Positions 1-11,355 of a DNA stretch of 64,000 nucleotides are shown piece after piece. The notes under the pieces were generated by a model, which did not search any database, was not told the origin of the DNA, and saw only the letters and a program-made list of their open reading frames with translations. A program made the position numbers and the translations under genes. The stretch is from Chamaecyparis obtusa (Eukaryota; Streptophyta; Pinopsida; Cupressales; Cupressaceae): contig BSBK01001116.1 of NCBI GenBank assembly GCA_027943335.1, positions 201,001 to 265,000 of the forward strand. The letters run 5' to 3'. Every line of letters begins with the position of its first letter. Within the stretch, counting starts at the first letter, position 1.

Positions 1-675
1 GTGGCTTATCATGTTCCTATAATTATAATGATTATTACACTTATATCTTAATTTTATGTTAAAAAATGTCTCATACATAAACATCCACTTTTATATGATA
101 CAATTTTTTTTAATTATTATTGATAATAATCCTCACCAATAGGGAGACTTTATTTCCATTTCTAACATAAATTTTAATTTTTATATCTCATTCTTTTATA
201 TCATCCTCGTCACAAAATGTTAACTACAATATTTTCACATGATTATTAATTTATATATAATCATACTCTTTTACACATTACTTTTCTCCCCGATTCCAAT
301 TCCAATTCCTTCCATCATTTGCATACAAACAATTGATAAGTTTTTATTTAATATGGCCACCTTTTTTTTATCAGTATGGATTTTTGAAATCCATTTATTT
401 CTACCTTTTGGTTGTAGCGACCTCTATAAAATAGCCTTGTATCATCTAATGATGATTATTATGGTTCATTATACTTCTAATTATATTAGTTACTCTCGGT
501 TATCATAGCTCTTTCATAGCTAGGTATATTAATTTACTTTAGTTACATAATTTTGAATATAGAGTAGTCTTTATAAGGGGCACATATAGATCACACATGC
601 CCATATATTAATTTTATATGTTCTTATCATTTACTTTGAATTTGAATTAATTTTTACTTTAAAACATATGATTCA
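1..675. other. AT-rich intergenic DNA, no gene seen
   Basis: Low-complexity AT-rich sequence with short T and A runs. The one open frame of moderate length (239-508, +) is hydrophobic and repetitive, has no recognisable motif, and looks like chance. I see no LTR ends, RNA gene or splice structure here. Confidence 0.6.
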
Positions 676-823
676 TTGTGATATTGCTATTAGGATTCAA
701 CTGTGTAGTTTTTTGAGTCAAACTCATTGACCCATGTTTCATGAGTAGTGGTTCACACGAACCCATCTCTCGTGAGAATGAATGGAACACTTAGAACTCA
801 TTGGATCTAGGTGATGCTCACAG

Positions 824-893
824 AGGTGAAGCACCGGGACTTCCTAAGAGGTCACCCATCCCAGTACTACTCCAGCTTGAGTGCGCTTAACTA
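824..893 (-). pseudogene. 5S rRNA-like fragment (left arm)
   Basis: On the minus strand this reads agttaagcgcactcaagctg, then the GTAGTACTGGGATGGGTGACC-like core of plant 5S rRNA (the internal control region) and a gaagtcc-like tail. It lacks the 5' third of 5S rRNA and has substitutions, so it is a derived copy inside a repeat and not a functional 5S gene. Confidence 0.75.
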
Positions 894-1015
894 AGAAGTT
901 TCCTCCATGGTTAAACCCACTCTGCTTCTAGCTTGAACACGCTTAACTACAAATTTTCCTCCATGGTTAAACCCACTCTGCTTGAGCAGAATGGGTTTAA
1001 CCATGGAGGAAACTT

Positions 1016-1091
1016 TGTAGTTAAGCGCACTCAAGCTGGAGTAGTACTGGGATGGGTGACCTCCCGGGAAGTCCCAGTGCTTCACCTCTGT
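1016..1091 (+). pseudogene. 5S rRNA-like fragment (right arm)
   Basis: Matches the 3' two thirds of plant 5S rRNA: gtagttaagcgcactcaagc, then agtagtactgggatgggtga and cctcccgggaagtcccagtg. This covers the intermediate element and box C of the internal Pol III promoter. The box A side is missing or strongly altered, because the upstream sequence is the hairpin centre. It is a mobile-element-derived 5S domain with its mirror copy at 824-893. Confidence 0.8.
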
Positions 1092-1240
1092 GAGCATCAC
1101 CTAGATCCAATGAGTGCTAAGTGTTCCATTCATTCTCATGAGAGATGGGTTCATGTGAATCACTACTCATAAAACATGGGTCAATGAGTTTGACTCAAAA
1201 AACTACACAATTGAATCTTGATAGCAATATCACAATTTGA

Positions 1241-2028
1241 CTTGCTGTGGAAAATGTCTCCTACATATGATTCATAACAATTTAAATGCAATTCAAAGGG
1301 ATAGAATAAGGATAGAATGATGATGGATGATAAGTTCATTACTATCACTTTTCTCTTTTGTCCATTCATCTTGGACTCACTTTGGTCCTTTATCCTTACT
1401 GCCTAAATGGTGTACATTTATGCAAATTTTGGCATCCATCTAAAAACCTTATCTAATTTCAAGTTTTTCTCCCTAGCTGGTCTAAAGTCATCCATCATCT
1501 TTTATTTTTTTTATTTTTACCCTAGTTCAAAAACCATAGCAATGGTTTTAAACTTTCTTCAAAGTCAGACATGAAATTTTGATCCGAGGCAACTTGCCTT
1601 TAACTATTCCCTATCCACATACATAGAGTGGAGACTTTGAAATTGCATGTTTGTGTGTTGTATAAAAGAAAAAATTCATAATTCATCTCAATTCATTAAC
1701 ACACCACATCATGTATAGGATAATCATTCACTCATTTAGCATCTAGGAGCATTTACATAAATAATTGAGATCATAAGGTTAGACATTTGTATTTGCATTT
1801 TTCTACTTGATGTGTTTTCCAACTTGTTAGAAATCACCGAGTTAATATTTTATCTTGAGTAAGGAAAAAGGTGACATGGTTGTTTCCTTCTACTTATAGC
1901 CAAACAAATCCTACCTTGTCTTATGAGAACCACCACTCTTAGATATTATAGCTAAACAAGTTTCTAAAGATTAGGAGTAGAATGACCAACATTGAAAATT
2001 AGGTTCTAAACAACAAATATAAGGTTGA

Positions 2029-2030
<2 letters not shown>
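1241..2030. other. Non-coding stretch, nothing recognised
   Basis: AT-rich sequence with no convincing open frame, RNA gene or LTR end. It separates the 5S-derived inverted repeat from the microsatellite next to the first LTR retrotransposon. Confidence 0.5.
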
Positions 2031-2032
<2 letters not shown>

Positions 2033-2072
<40 letters not shown>

Positions 2073-2091
2073 GTGTACATATGTATATGTA
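2033..2091. repeat. (AC)n(AT)n microsatellite at left flank of gypsy element
   Basis: About 14 AC units, then AT units and gtacatatgtatatgta. It directly abuts the left LTR. A related TA-rich microsatellite abuts the right LTR, so the element appears to have inserted into a simple repeat. This obscures its target-site duplication. Confidence 0.9.
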
Positions 2092-3064
2092 TGATGCAAG
2101 AGCATCTTGGGTCTTTGAGCAATCTTGCATCAACCAAAAACATTTCCTGATTTTTGTACTTGTTTGCTGTTGTTTTCTTTATAATTGTTGTATTTGTTGG
2201 TTTCATGGTGTGAGAAGCTTACATTATGCTGAGGACCTATTTGGGAACCTTCTCCTATGAGCACATAAAGTTTGGATGGACTGTTTCAAAGTTATAGTTG
2301 TTTTCCTTGCCGTCGGAACCGCATTTTCCTACAATTTTGGTGCTGATTGTTCATAGTGGCGATCTTGATCCATAAGGAATCAGCCTTTGAAATCTTAAAG
2401 AATTTTAGAGGACCTAAAGTAATATCATTTCCCAATTGTGTAAGCCCTAATTCATTATGAGTAAAAAGTTATGCCCATTTTGCTCGGGGACCTATTTTCT
2501 GCCAGTTTCCAGGTGAAACATGTGGTGTTTCTTCTTGCGATGTTCCGTGTGATCAAATGGGACCTTGCACCCTTAAATGAATGTTATTGGGTCATGTAAG
2601 GACCTGAATCCAAAGGTGCATCAAATTATATTCATTCTAGCATTAGTTTTGGTTTAAATCTTGAGACTGGACCTATAATGTAATTAAATGCCTGATTGGC
2701 CGACCTGTGGCTTAGCTGGCTATATAAAGAGTCTAGATTGATGTAGTAGGGAATCATCAGAGGAGATCTAAGAGGGATGATTATAAATATACATCATTGG
2801 AGAAAAAGATAAGATGCAAGCTGTAGTTCTAATCTCATAATTCTCATTGTATAAAGCCGAAACCCGAAAGGCCTCACAGCTGGGCATGTTGAAAGAAATA
2901 ATATAAATTATCTGTTGTTGCTGCCAGTTGATTGTCTCATATCCATTATGTTTCCATTTCTTTCATGTGATTTTATATTGCTTCCGTTATGTAACTTTGA
3001 GCAGGGCTTGTTTGTGGATTCAAGTGGACTCAATTATGCTTGTATCTACCCTGCCCCTGTGTCA
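2092..3064 (+). repeat. 5' LTR of the chromovirus
   Basis: Begins TGATGCAAGAGCATC and ends CCTGTGTCA. A TATA box (tatataaag, 2721-2729) and gcctcacagctgggcatgtt downstream mark the likely U3/R area. The paired copy is at 6309-7286. Confidence 0.9.
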
Positions 3065-3066
3065 AG

Positions 3067-3078
3067 TGGTATCAGAGT
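3067..3078 (+). promoter_or_regulatory. Primer binding site, tRNA-iMet type
   Basis: TGGTATCAGAGT lies two bases after the LTR end. It matches the usual plant initiator-Met primer site (TGGTATCAGAGC) except for the last base. Confidence 0.85.
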
Positions 3079-3199
3079 GAGTTCTTTCTTATGGATTGGA
3101 TCATGGAGAACCTTATTGGATTGGTTGTAGGGTGGTAGATTTGAGATTTGACCTATAACTTGTAGAAGGTTACGATCTTGCTGGAACCTAATTGTCAAG

Positions 3200-6100
3200 A
3201 TGGTTCATGGTAGAGGAAATGATAATGCTATCATGGATATGTTGAGGCAGATTGCAACTAGGCTTGACACTGTAGAGACAGCCCAGAGAAGAGGAGCGCA
3301 TCTTGAAGATGTTAGTGATGAAGAAGAAGAAGTAGAACCTAATGCCGAACCTGAAGTGGAATAGGATGAGGAAAGACTTTTGAGAGTTTTGTCTAAGGCT
3401 AACTCCAGACATGCAGTTGAAGTTTCTTGCTATGATGGAAGACTTGAGACCGATGCACTTTTGGATTGGATCTCTGAGATGGATAAATAATTTGAGTATG
3501 AAGGTACTCTTGATAATAAGAAGGTTAAGATAGCAATCACAAAGTTGAAAGGGAATGCATCTCTTTGGTGGGATCATTTGCAAACTGAGAGACATAAGAG
3601 AGGAAAAGAAAAGATCAAGACATGGATGAAGATGCTTGGAAAGATGACGAAGAAGTTTCTTCCAGCTGACTACCAAGTTAGTCTAATGAGAAAAATGAAA
3701 AATCTGAGACAAAAGGACATGAGTGTGAAATAATATACTGAGGAATTTTATAAATTGGATATCAGATCTGGACATGTGGATGATGAAGTTGAGAAGGTGG
3801 CTAGATATCTGAATGGCCTAAGGACATCTATTCAAGATGAGATCAGCTATGTGAAGATTGATAGTGTGGAAGAAGCATACCAATTTTCTTTGAAGGCTAA
3901 AGAGAGATTGACAAAGAGAAAGAGGTGGCAGATTTCAGAGAAGTAGAGTCAGATCTCGTGGAGAAAGTAGCAGATCTGAAAATTCAGTCTAAGATAAAGG
4001 ATGGAAAGATGAATCTGCTAAAAGAGGTAACTACTCTATAATAATGGGAAAAGAGAAGAGAAATCTTGGTTTAAAGGTATTTGTTACAAATGTGGTGAAG
4101 AAGGACATAGAGCTTTTGAATGTACTAACTCTGGAAAGAAGGCTGGAGGTAATGGTAGAAATAATTTGGCTTGTGAAGAAGTTGAAGAAATGTCTAATGA
4201 ACCTAAACATGGTGAGAACTTGATGTTAAGAAGGATATTGTGGAATGAAGAAGCTGATGAGGAACCTGTTTTGAGGAAAAGTTTATTCAGAACCAGATTT
4301 AAGATCGCTGACAAATGTTGCAAGGTAATCATTGGTAGTGGAAGTTCTGATAATTTGGCATCCGAAGAGTTGGTTAACAAATTGCATTTGTAGAGATTGA
4401 AACATCCTAAGCCTTACCATATTGCTTGGATCCAGAAGGAGCATAAACTACTTGTAAGTGAACAATGTCTTGTTAAATTCAAAATTGGGAATTATCATGA
4501 TGAAATCTTGTGTGATATTATGCCTATGGATTGTTGTCATATTCTTTTGGGTAGACCTTGGCAGTTTGATAGGAAAGCTTTGCATGATGGTAGATTGAAT
4601 CAATATACTATTTGGATGAATGGAAAGAAACAAGTATTATTGCCTTTGGTAGAGAATTTTGATGAAGGTCACTGTACTAAAGTCAGAGTATGCTTGTTTG
4701 ATGGTAAAACATTTGCAAGAGAAATGAAAGAACATAATATTTTCTTTTCATTGAAGCATAAAAGTGGATAGTCAAATAAGGTTGCTGATGCCTTGAGTTG
4801 AAGAAGAAGTTTGTTGATAGAGATGAGAGTTGAGGTACTTGGTTTTAATGATTTGAAGTGTTTGTATGAGACTAACATTGATTTTGCAGAACCTTCGAAA
4901 GCTTGTAAGGAACACACAGTGAGTGATAAGTGGACTGATTATTTCATTCAAGAAGACGTGTTGTTTAAAGGAGTTCAGTTGTGCATACCTAGAGGATCTA
5001 TGCGAGAGAACATAATAAAGGAGAAACATAGTGGTGGACTTGCTAGACATTTTGGGATTGGTAAGACTATGAATTTGATTTTAGAAAGATACTTTTGGCC
5101 ACAGATTTATAGAGATGTATAGAGAATGGTTAGAGGTTGTAGAATTTTCCAAATAAAAAAAGGAACTAGTCAGAATTTGGGATTGTATACACCTTTTCCT
5201 GTACCTGATAGACCTTGGGAAGATGTGAGTATAGACTTTGTTCTTGGATTGCCTAGAACTTAGAGAGGGAATGATTCTATTTTGGTAGTGGTTGACAGAT
5301 TTTCTAAGATGGCTCATTTCATACCTTGTAAGAAGACATCTGATGCATTACATGTAGCTGAATTATTCTTCAAGGAAGTGGTAAGATTGCATGGTTTGCC
5401 TAAATCTATTGTTTCAGACAGAGATACTAAGTTTACTGGTTACTTTTGGAGAACACTTTGGAAGAATATGAATATTGATTTGAAATTTAGTTCTACATTT
5501 CACCCTCAGACAGATGGACAGACTGAAGTTGTGAACAGAAGTTTGGGAAACTTGTTGAGATGTTTAGTTGGAGATAAACCTACTAATTGGGATTTGATTT
5601 TGGCACATGCAAAGTTTGCATATAATAATTCTTTGAATAGAAGCAGTAAGAGGACACCATTTGAGATTGTTACTGGATTTAATCCTAAAGGAACTATAGA
5701 GCTAAGAGATTTACCTACTGAAACCAGAAGAAGTGTTGAAGCTAATCATTTTGCAGTGTACATGAAAACTTTACATGATGAAGTTAAAAAGAATTTGGAG
5801 GACAGTAATCTGAAATATAAACAGAGAGCAGACAAGAGAAGGAGACATAAATCTTTTGAAGTTGGAGATGAGGTTATGATTCATTTGAAAAAGAATAGAT
5901 TTCCAGTTGGTACCTACAACAAGCTGAAAATGAAGAAGTTTGCACCTTGTAAGATTCTAAAGAAGTTTGACAGTGGAAATGCTTATGAAGTAGAATTGCC
6001 AGAGGACATGGATATATCACCTATATTCAACATTGCTGATATATTTGAGTACTTTGAATCAAATGATGAGATTGAAGATGATCTGGACTATCCTAAGAAG

Positions 6101-6256
6101 AATAGAGACAGCATTGAGAAGATCTTGAATAAAAGAGTGAGAAAAAGTACAAGAGGAAAAGACTACATGGAATATCTAGTTCAGTGGAAGAATGAGCCAG
6201 TTGAAGACAATTCATGGATTACACAAGTTGAGTTGGATCTTTATGATTCAGGTTAG
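3200..6256 (+). pseudogene. Decayed chromovirus gag-pol, integrase and chromodomain retained
   Basis: One frame runs from ATG 3200 to TAG 6256 with in-frame stops (for example at 3362, 3488, 3731) and a local frameshift pair around 3940-4045. In order: gag (3200-3945); CCHC zinc knuckle CYKCGEEGH near 4082; an aspartic protease region near 4330, where the expected D-S-G reads G-S-G, so the catalytic Asp is lost; then a jump at about 4750 straight from pre-RT sequence to the end of RNase H (KVADALS). Integrase follows, with its zinc-finger second Cys changed to Phe and D-D-E residues retained (VVVDRFS at 5294, VSDRD, TEVVNRS). A chromodomain lies near 6100-6240 (IEKILNKR ... YLVQWK ... SWI). 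It cannot encode replication functions. Confidence 0.92.
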
Positions 6257-6308
6257 AATATGAGTAGTTCCTGATGTGGACATCAGTTCTTTATTTACCC
6301 CAAGTGTC

Positions 6309-7286
6309 TGATGTAGGAGCATCTTGGGTCTTTGAGTAAGCTTGCATCAACCAAAAACATTTCCTGATTTTTGTACCTGTTTGTTGTTGTTTTCTTTATA
6401 ATTGTTGTATTTGTTGGTTTCATGGTGTGAGAAGCTTACATTATTCTGAGGACCTATTTGGGAACCTTCTCCTATGAGCACATAAAGTTTGGATGGACTG
6501 TTTCAAAGTTACAATTGTTTTCCTTGCTGTCGGAACCACATTTTCCTGTAGTTTTGGTGCTGATTGTTCATAGTGGCAATCTTGATCCATAAGGAATTAG
6601 CCTTTGCACTCTTAAAAAATTTTAGAGGACCTAAATTAATATCATTTCCCAATAGCGCAAGCCCTAATTCATTATGAGTAAAAATTTATGCCCATTTTGC
6701 TCGGGGACTTTCTGCTAGTTTTCAAGTGAAACATGTGGTGTTTCTTCTTGCGATGTTCCGTGTGATCAAATGGGACCTTGCGCCCTTAAATGCATGTTCT
6801 TGGGTCATGTAAGGACCTGAATCCAAAGGTGCATCAAATTATATTCATTCTAGCATTAGTTTTGGTTTAAATCTTGAGACTCGACCTATAATGTAATTAA
6901 ATGCCCGACTGGCCGACCTGTGGCTTAGCTGGCTATATAAAGAGTCTAGATTGATGTAGTAGGGAATCATCAGAGGAGATCTAAGAGGGATGATTATAAA
7001 TATACATCATTGGAGAAAAAGATAAGATGCAAGTTGTAGTTCTCATCTCATAATTCTCATTGTATAAAGCCGAAATCCGGAAGGCCTCACAGCTGGGCAT
7101 GTTGAAAGAAATAATATAAATTATCTGTTGTTGCTGCCAGTTGATTGTCTCATATCCATTGTGTTTCCATTTCTTTCATGTGATTTTATATTGCTTCCGT
7201 TGTGTAACTTTGAGCAGGGCTTGTTTGTGGATTCAAGTGGACTCAATTCTGCTTGATTCTGCTTGTATCTACCCTGCCCCTGTGTC
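6309..7286 (+). repeat. 3' LTR of the chromovirus
   Basis: Begins TGATGTAGGAGCATC and aligns along its length with 2092-3064, with dispersed substitutions and small indels. Its TATA box is at 6934-6942. The last base of the LTR is blurred where it enters the TA repeat. Confidence 0.9.
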
Positions 7287-7429
<143 letters not shown>

Positions 7430-8280
7430 CATAAAATTTTGATCAAATTGTCATAGCTTTAAAATTTTAAAATGATACTCATATCATATATAAATTAAAA
7501 AATACATAACAACCAAAATATCCAAAATCAAAGCTTAATGTTAAATACACATGGAAACACAATATTTTATCGTCGTGTTCAAAACTTTCTTTATCCACTT
7601 TATTGAATTTTGTATATTATATTTATATAATATTAAAAAAATTAATTCTCTAAATATAATATTTTTTTTATTATGATATGCATGTTTAACTATAGATTTT
7701 CCTCCAAGATTAAGCCTACTCTACTAACAACCCCATTTGCAAAATATTTTCAAAACTATTTACTTATTTACATTTCAATTGTTGTAGAGACATATAAAGA
7801 AACATATTCTTACATCTATAAGGTGTCTACCAAACTCCTATTGGAGATATTTATTATTAAATTCTAGTATTTGACAATTCACAAAATTTTAAATCTGAAA
7901 AATGATTTTTTGAATATGACTCGAACCATTTGGTTCACCTAGAATTCAGTTGGAATTCATAATGAGATGGAAAATGTTGTTTGTATGGATCCCAAAATAT
8001 TATAAATTGTGTTTTACCCCCAATTCTTATTTAAGTGAAATTGGAATTGATTTTCTAATTCCAATTACTTAGATGGAAGATTCAAATGCCGGTTTTGGGG
8101 GTAAATGAGAATTTAACAAATCCCTATTCTAGTTTCACATTTTGAACACAAACATCGAAAATGTCAATTACGGAATTTCACAATCCCAATTCAAATCCAA
8201 TTCCAACAAACAAATAGGCCCATCATACATAATTGGTGAACAAAGTACAAGGAGCATTGATATCCCTACCTTTTCATAGT

Positions 8281-8739
8281 TATATAAGATTGCATACTGC
8301 CAACTTGCCAACCAAGCTTTTGTTTGTGTGGTAGAGATCAAGTGAAGTAGTTGAAGATAAATGCAACGCCCTACACCACCGTGTAATATTCTTAGCCGAG
8401 TAAGTACTCAATCAATCACCCTCCAAAGAAGAGATATTTAATCCAATTAAATACAAAAATACTTTGATTTTGCTTCAACATTTTCTTGTGGGAATATGAT
8501 TTTAGAATTCTTGCATTTCTACACAAATACACAAATACTTTGAAGTACTAATGTTCCGAAATGGGTTTACATAGAAACAATAATGTAAACTTGTAAATCT
8601 GGTTTTGCTTCAGATTGGCTTGTTAAATAGCTAGACGATGGCTGGCAGAACTACTTATAACATTTCCAATCAGGAGGAAATTGTGCTCAGAGACACGTGT
8701 ACATCTACTGTTTTGCATGCAGTGACCAAATCGATCTGA
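8281..8739 (+). CDS. Putative small spliced gene or promoter-exon fragment (copy A)
   Basis: A TATA-like box (tatataaga, 8281) is followed by an unbroken 5' leader and ATG at 8361. The 13-codon exon ends at CGA before a consensus donor gtaagt (8400-8405). A pyrimidine-rich acceptor, ggttttgcttcag, ends at 8613. Joining the two (phase 0) gives a 19-residue product, MQRPTPPCNILSRIGLLNS, stopping at 8632-8634. Three bases later ATG 8638 opens a second ORF of 33 codons (to TGA 8739). Leader, exon 1, donor and the start of exon 2 are identical in copy B. I do not recognise the product. It could be a uORF-bearing 5' end of a larger gene, a micropeptide gene, or only a promoter fragment. Confidence 0.35.
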
Positions 8740-9338
8740 ATGAGTGCTCTGTACAACTTAACTGTTCATAATCAGATAGACATATTTACATTTATGAAAT
8801 GGTTTATGAATGCTTGAATCAAGATGATCTCTTTATTACTCCTCTTAGCTGTATTCTTCTTTCCAAATTTATATTATGTTTTCAAATTATGAATTATCCT
8901 CCATCTTTATTCTTGTTTTAGGAAAATAAAATTTGATCAATCTGTCTAGAATTGAATTTTTTTTCCCATCAAACTGACCAAAGTCTAGAATTGAATATTA
9001 GTTTTGTTTGTTAAATTTATTTTATTGATATATTTAATTTATTAATATTATTTTAAATATATTTATGTATTTTTTTTCTTATATTTATTTTAGTTTCTAA
9101 ATTTTAATATATGTGCATACATATAATGACAATTTAGAAATTGAATATTAGATTTGGGTTAAATTTGTTTGTAAGATATCTGTACTCTTTTAAAAAAAAA
9201 AATATTTAAATATTAAAAAAATAAAATATCTTTGTCATTTTAGTATGTATTTATCATAATATTATACTTTTTATTTGAGTCAAATCTATTATGATTTTAC
9301 TTTTTCTTTCGTTCTTATATTTTTAGTGTTTCTATCTT

Positions 9339-9498
9339 GTTGTTTACATATTTTACTTTGTATTTGTTATTTACATTATATATTGATTGTACATTTTATG
9401 AAGTTTTATGTGATATGTTGTTTACATATTTTACTTTGTACTTGTTATTTACATTATATATTGATTGCACATTTTATGAAGTTTTATGTGATATGTTG
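9339..9498. repeat. 80-bp tandem duplication, copy A only
   Basis: Two adjacent near-identical 80-bp units begin tgtttacatattttactttg (9339 and 9419). Copy B has a single unit (about 35353-35432), so the duplication arose after the segmental duplication or was lost from B. Confidence 0.85.
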
Positions 9499-9831
9499 TT
9501 GTTCCAATTATGCACTTAAACTTGTTCATTTATAGAAAAAATAATCAACACTAAATTATTTTATTCATTTCAAAAAATTTGTTCATATTTATTGTGTATT
9601 ACATATTTCTTTGTTATGACAATGTCTTATGTTTCTACACATTAGAAGACAAAATTTATTTTTCTCTTTTGTACTAAATGAAAATAATTTGACTCATTTA
9701 ACAATTGCTAACATTCATAAAAAATTTAATCCCAAGATGTGTTGACATTGCAAATGTATAGGTAAACTTTGTCATTTATAGAAAGTGATCAACATTGATA
9801 TGTTTGATTCATTGAAATTGTAATGGGGAAA

Positions 9832-11355
9832 TGGTGATCAATGGTAAGCCCCAAAATTCACACATACATTGGAATATAAAACCCTTAACAAATTGAACTT
9901 GAATTGCACAACCAAAGGAGTAAGGGTGCAAATTTGTGATCTACAAAATGTGGGGTTTTGTGGATTCCTCATGATAAAGCTGTGATTGATATGTAAGACT
10001 GATGAATGACTAACTAATGCAATAAGAGAAATGAATTTACCTTGGAACTAGGAGAGAATAAGTGAATTTGAAATCTGGGTTCCACTATCATAGATCTATC
10101 AGGAACATAAACCATTTTGGGTCTAAATCCCAAGACCTGTATCTCCCAACTATGAAATTTGTAGATTCCCAAGGTGATGTTGAATCAAGTTGGCCTTGTC
10201 CCAAAAATTTGGCCTTGTCTTGGAGAGCCAAAATCAGGTGAATTTATAGTAGATCAATCACTGGTTTCAAAACTCCTGCAATCCAGATCTGAAACTCTGC
10301 CACCTACTCCTGTGCACAAAAAAGAAGGGGAAATTGTTGTGGGAAGGGGCTCTTGCCTTGGGCAAGCCCTTGTATAGGAGTTAACATTGAAATGAAATAG
10401 ATATAATTGAGAGAATGTTGTCATGCAGAAGATATTAGATCTAAGAAAATGGAGTTTATCATACTGGTGTAGATGCAATTGTCCTTAGAATGTTATCAAG
10501 TATGTTAATACAATAGCTTTGACTCAACACAAAAACTAAAAAGAAATCATCTAAGACAAAACCTCATGTAGTAGATGTTGTAATTCGCCTCAATGTTGAA
10601 GAGAAGAAGAGAGAAAAGAGGAACAGTTGATAGAAGAATGTAGATATCCTTCCTTGATGTCAAACTCCTTTGCTTGGTCTCCAATGGGAAAAGAAGCTAG
10701 ATCTATGGAAGGAAATTCTTTGCATGCATGAATGAACTTTAATTCTTGAATTCTTGATGAATATCTTCAATGAATGCTTGATTGTTCGCCTTGAAGCTTG
10801 AATGCACAATAAATTTCTTGATAATACTTGCATGAAGATGAGATTGCAATAATAGATTTGAAAATGAGAGGAAGAGGTCTCATTTTATACACATTTCTGA
10901 GCTTAGATTTTGCAAAGCCGACCCCTATTAAGCACCTAGGAGAAACAACACTGTATTGGGCCTAGAGCCCACTAAATGAAAAAGCCTTAGGATAAGGCTG
11001 ACCTAAGTCTGCCTTGTTTAGACAAACTTTCTCAAAGTCGACCCTCGACCTAAGGTTGTGTGCTAAGAGAGGGGTTTGAAAGCCTTAGTTTGTCAGGAAA
11101 TTAGGGAAAATCCCAAAATGTAAAGTACATGTAAAAGGACCTAAGAGGGAGATGAATTATGAATGGATGGAAAAATAGAAAATATGCATAGAAATTAGAG
11201 TCAACCTCAAGTTTAAAGAAGGAGGAGGACCTATATCTGAATTAAGTATGTATTTAGGTTCAATACGAGGACCTACCATAAGAAACACACTAAAGTAGGT
11301 CTAAAATGGTCCTCAAATGAGCACAAATCTAAAGCTTACTTTTTAGGATGATACA
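9832..11355 (-). repeat. 3' LTR of the minus-strand element
   Basis: About 1.52 kb, TG...CA on the minus strand, abutting a polypurine tract at 11356-11372. Short open frames here (for example 10174-10377) are incidental. Homologous sequence lies at 14905-15569 and in copy B at about 35765-37309. Confidence 0.65.

Larger units (their letters stand above)
676..1240. repeat. Large inverted repeat built from 5S-rRNA-derived sequence
   Basis: The sequence from about 676 reads back as its reverse complement to about 1240, with the centre near 982 (ctctgcttgagcaga). Arms are about 260-300 bp with scattered mismatches. The left arm has an extra 57-bp tandem copy of a block that begins tttcctccatggttaaac (898-927 and 955-984). 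Each arm carries a 5S-rRNA-like segment. Plant Cassandra-type miniature LTR retrotransposons carry a 5S domain in their LTRs, so two head-to-head Cassandra LTR fragments is the leading interpretation; a 5S-derived SINE is the alternative. A transcript across it would form a very long hairpin. Confidence 0.8.
2092..7286 (+). mobile_element. Ty3/gypsy chromovirus, RT/RNase H deleted, both LTRs present
   Basis: Two direct repeats of about 975 bp (2092-3064 and 6309-7286) flank a decayed gag-pol. An iMet-type primer site follows the left LTR. The internal region keeps gag, a CCHC knuckle, protease, integrase and a C-terminal chromodomain, the chromovirus signature. Reverse transcriptase and RNase H are missing through one internal deletion at about 4750. 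The LTRs differ at many positions, so this is an old insertion. The total of about 5.2 kb is short for the family, consistent with the deletion. Confidence 0.92.

Noticed and set aside
239..508. 89-codon hydrophobic frame near the window start
   Set aside because: Low-complexity AT-rich composition without motif or promoter.
1016..1091. Functional 5S rRNA gene
   Set aside because: Lacks the 5' third and box A side and lies in a palindromic repeat.
3188..3676. 162-codon frame on the minus strand
   Set aside because: Antisense shadow of the chromovirus gag, which is clearly coding on the plus strand.
8638..8739. 33-residue second ORF of the spliced mini-gene as a conserved protein
   Set aside because: Differences between the two copies are mostly amino-acid-changing, so it shows no constraint.
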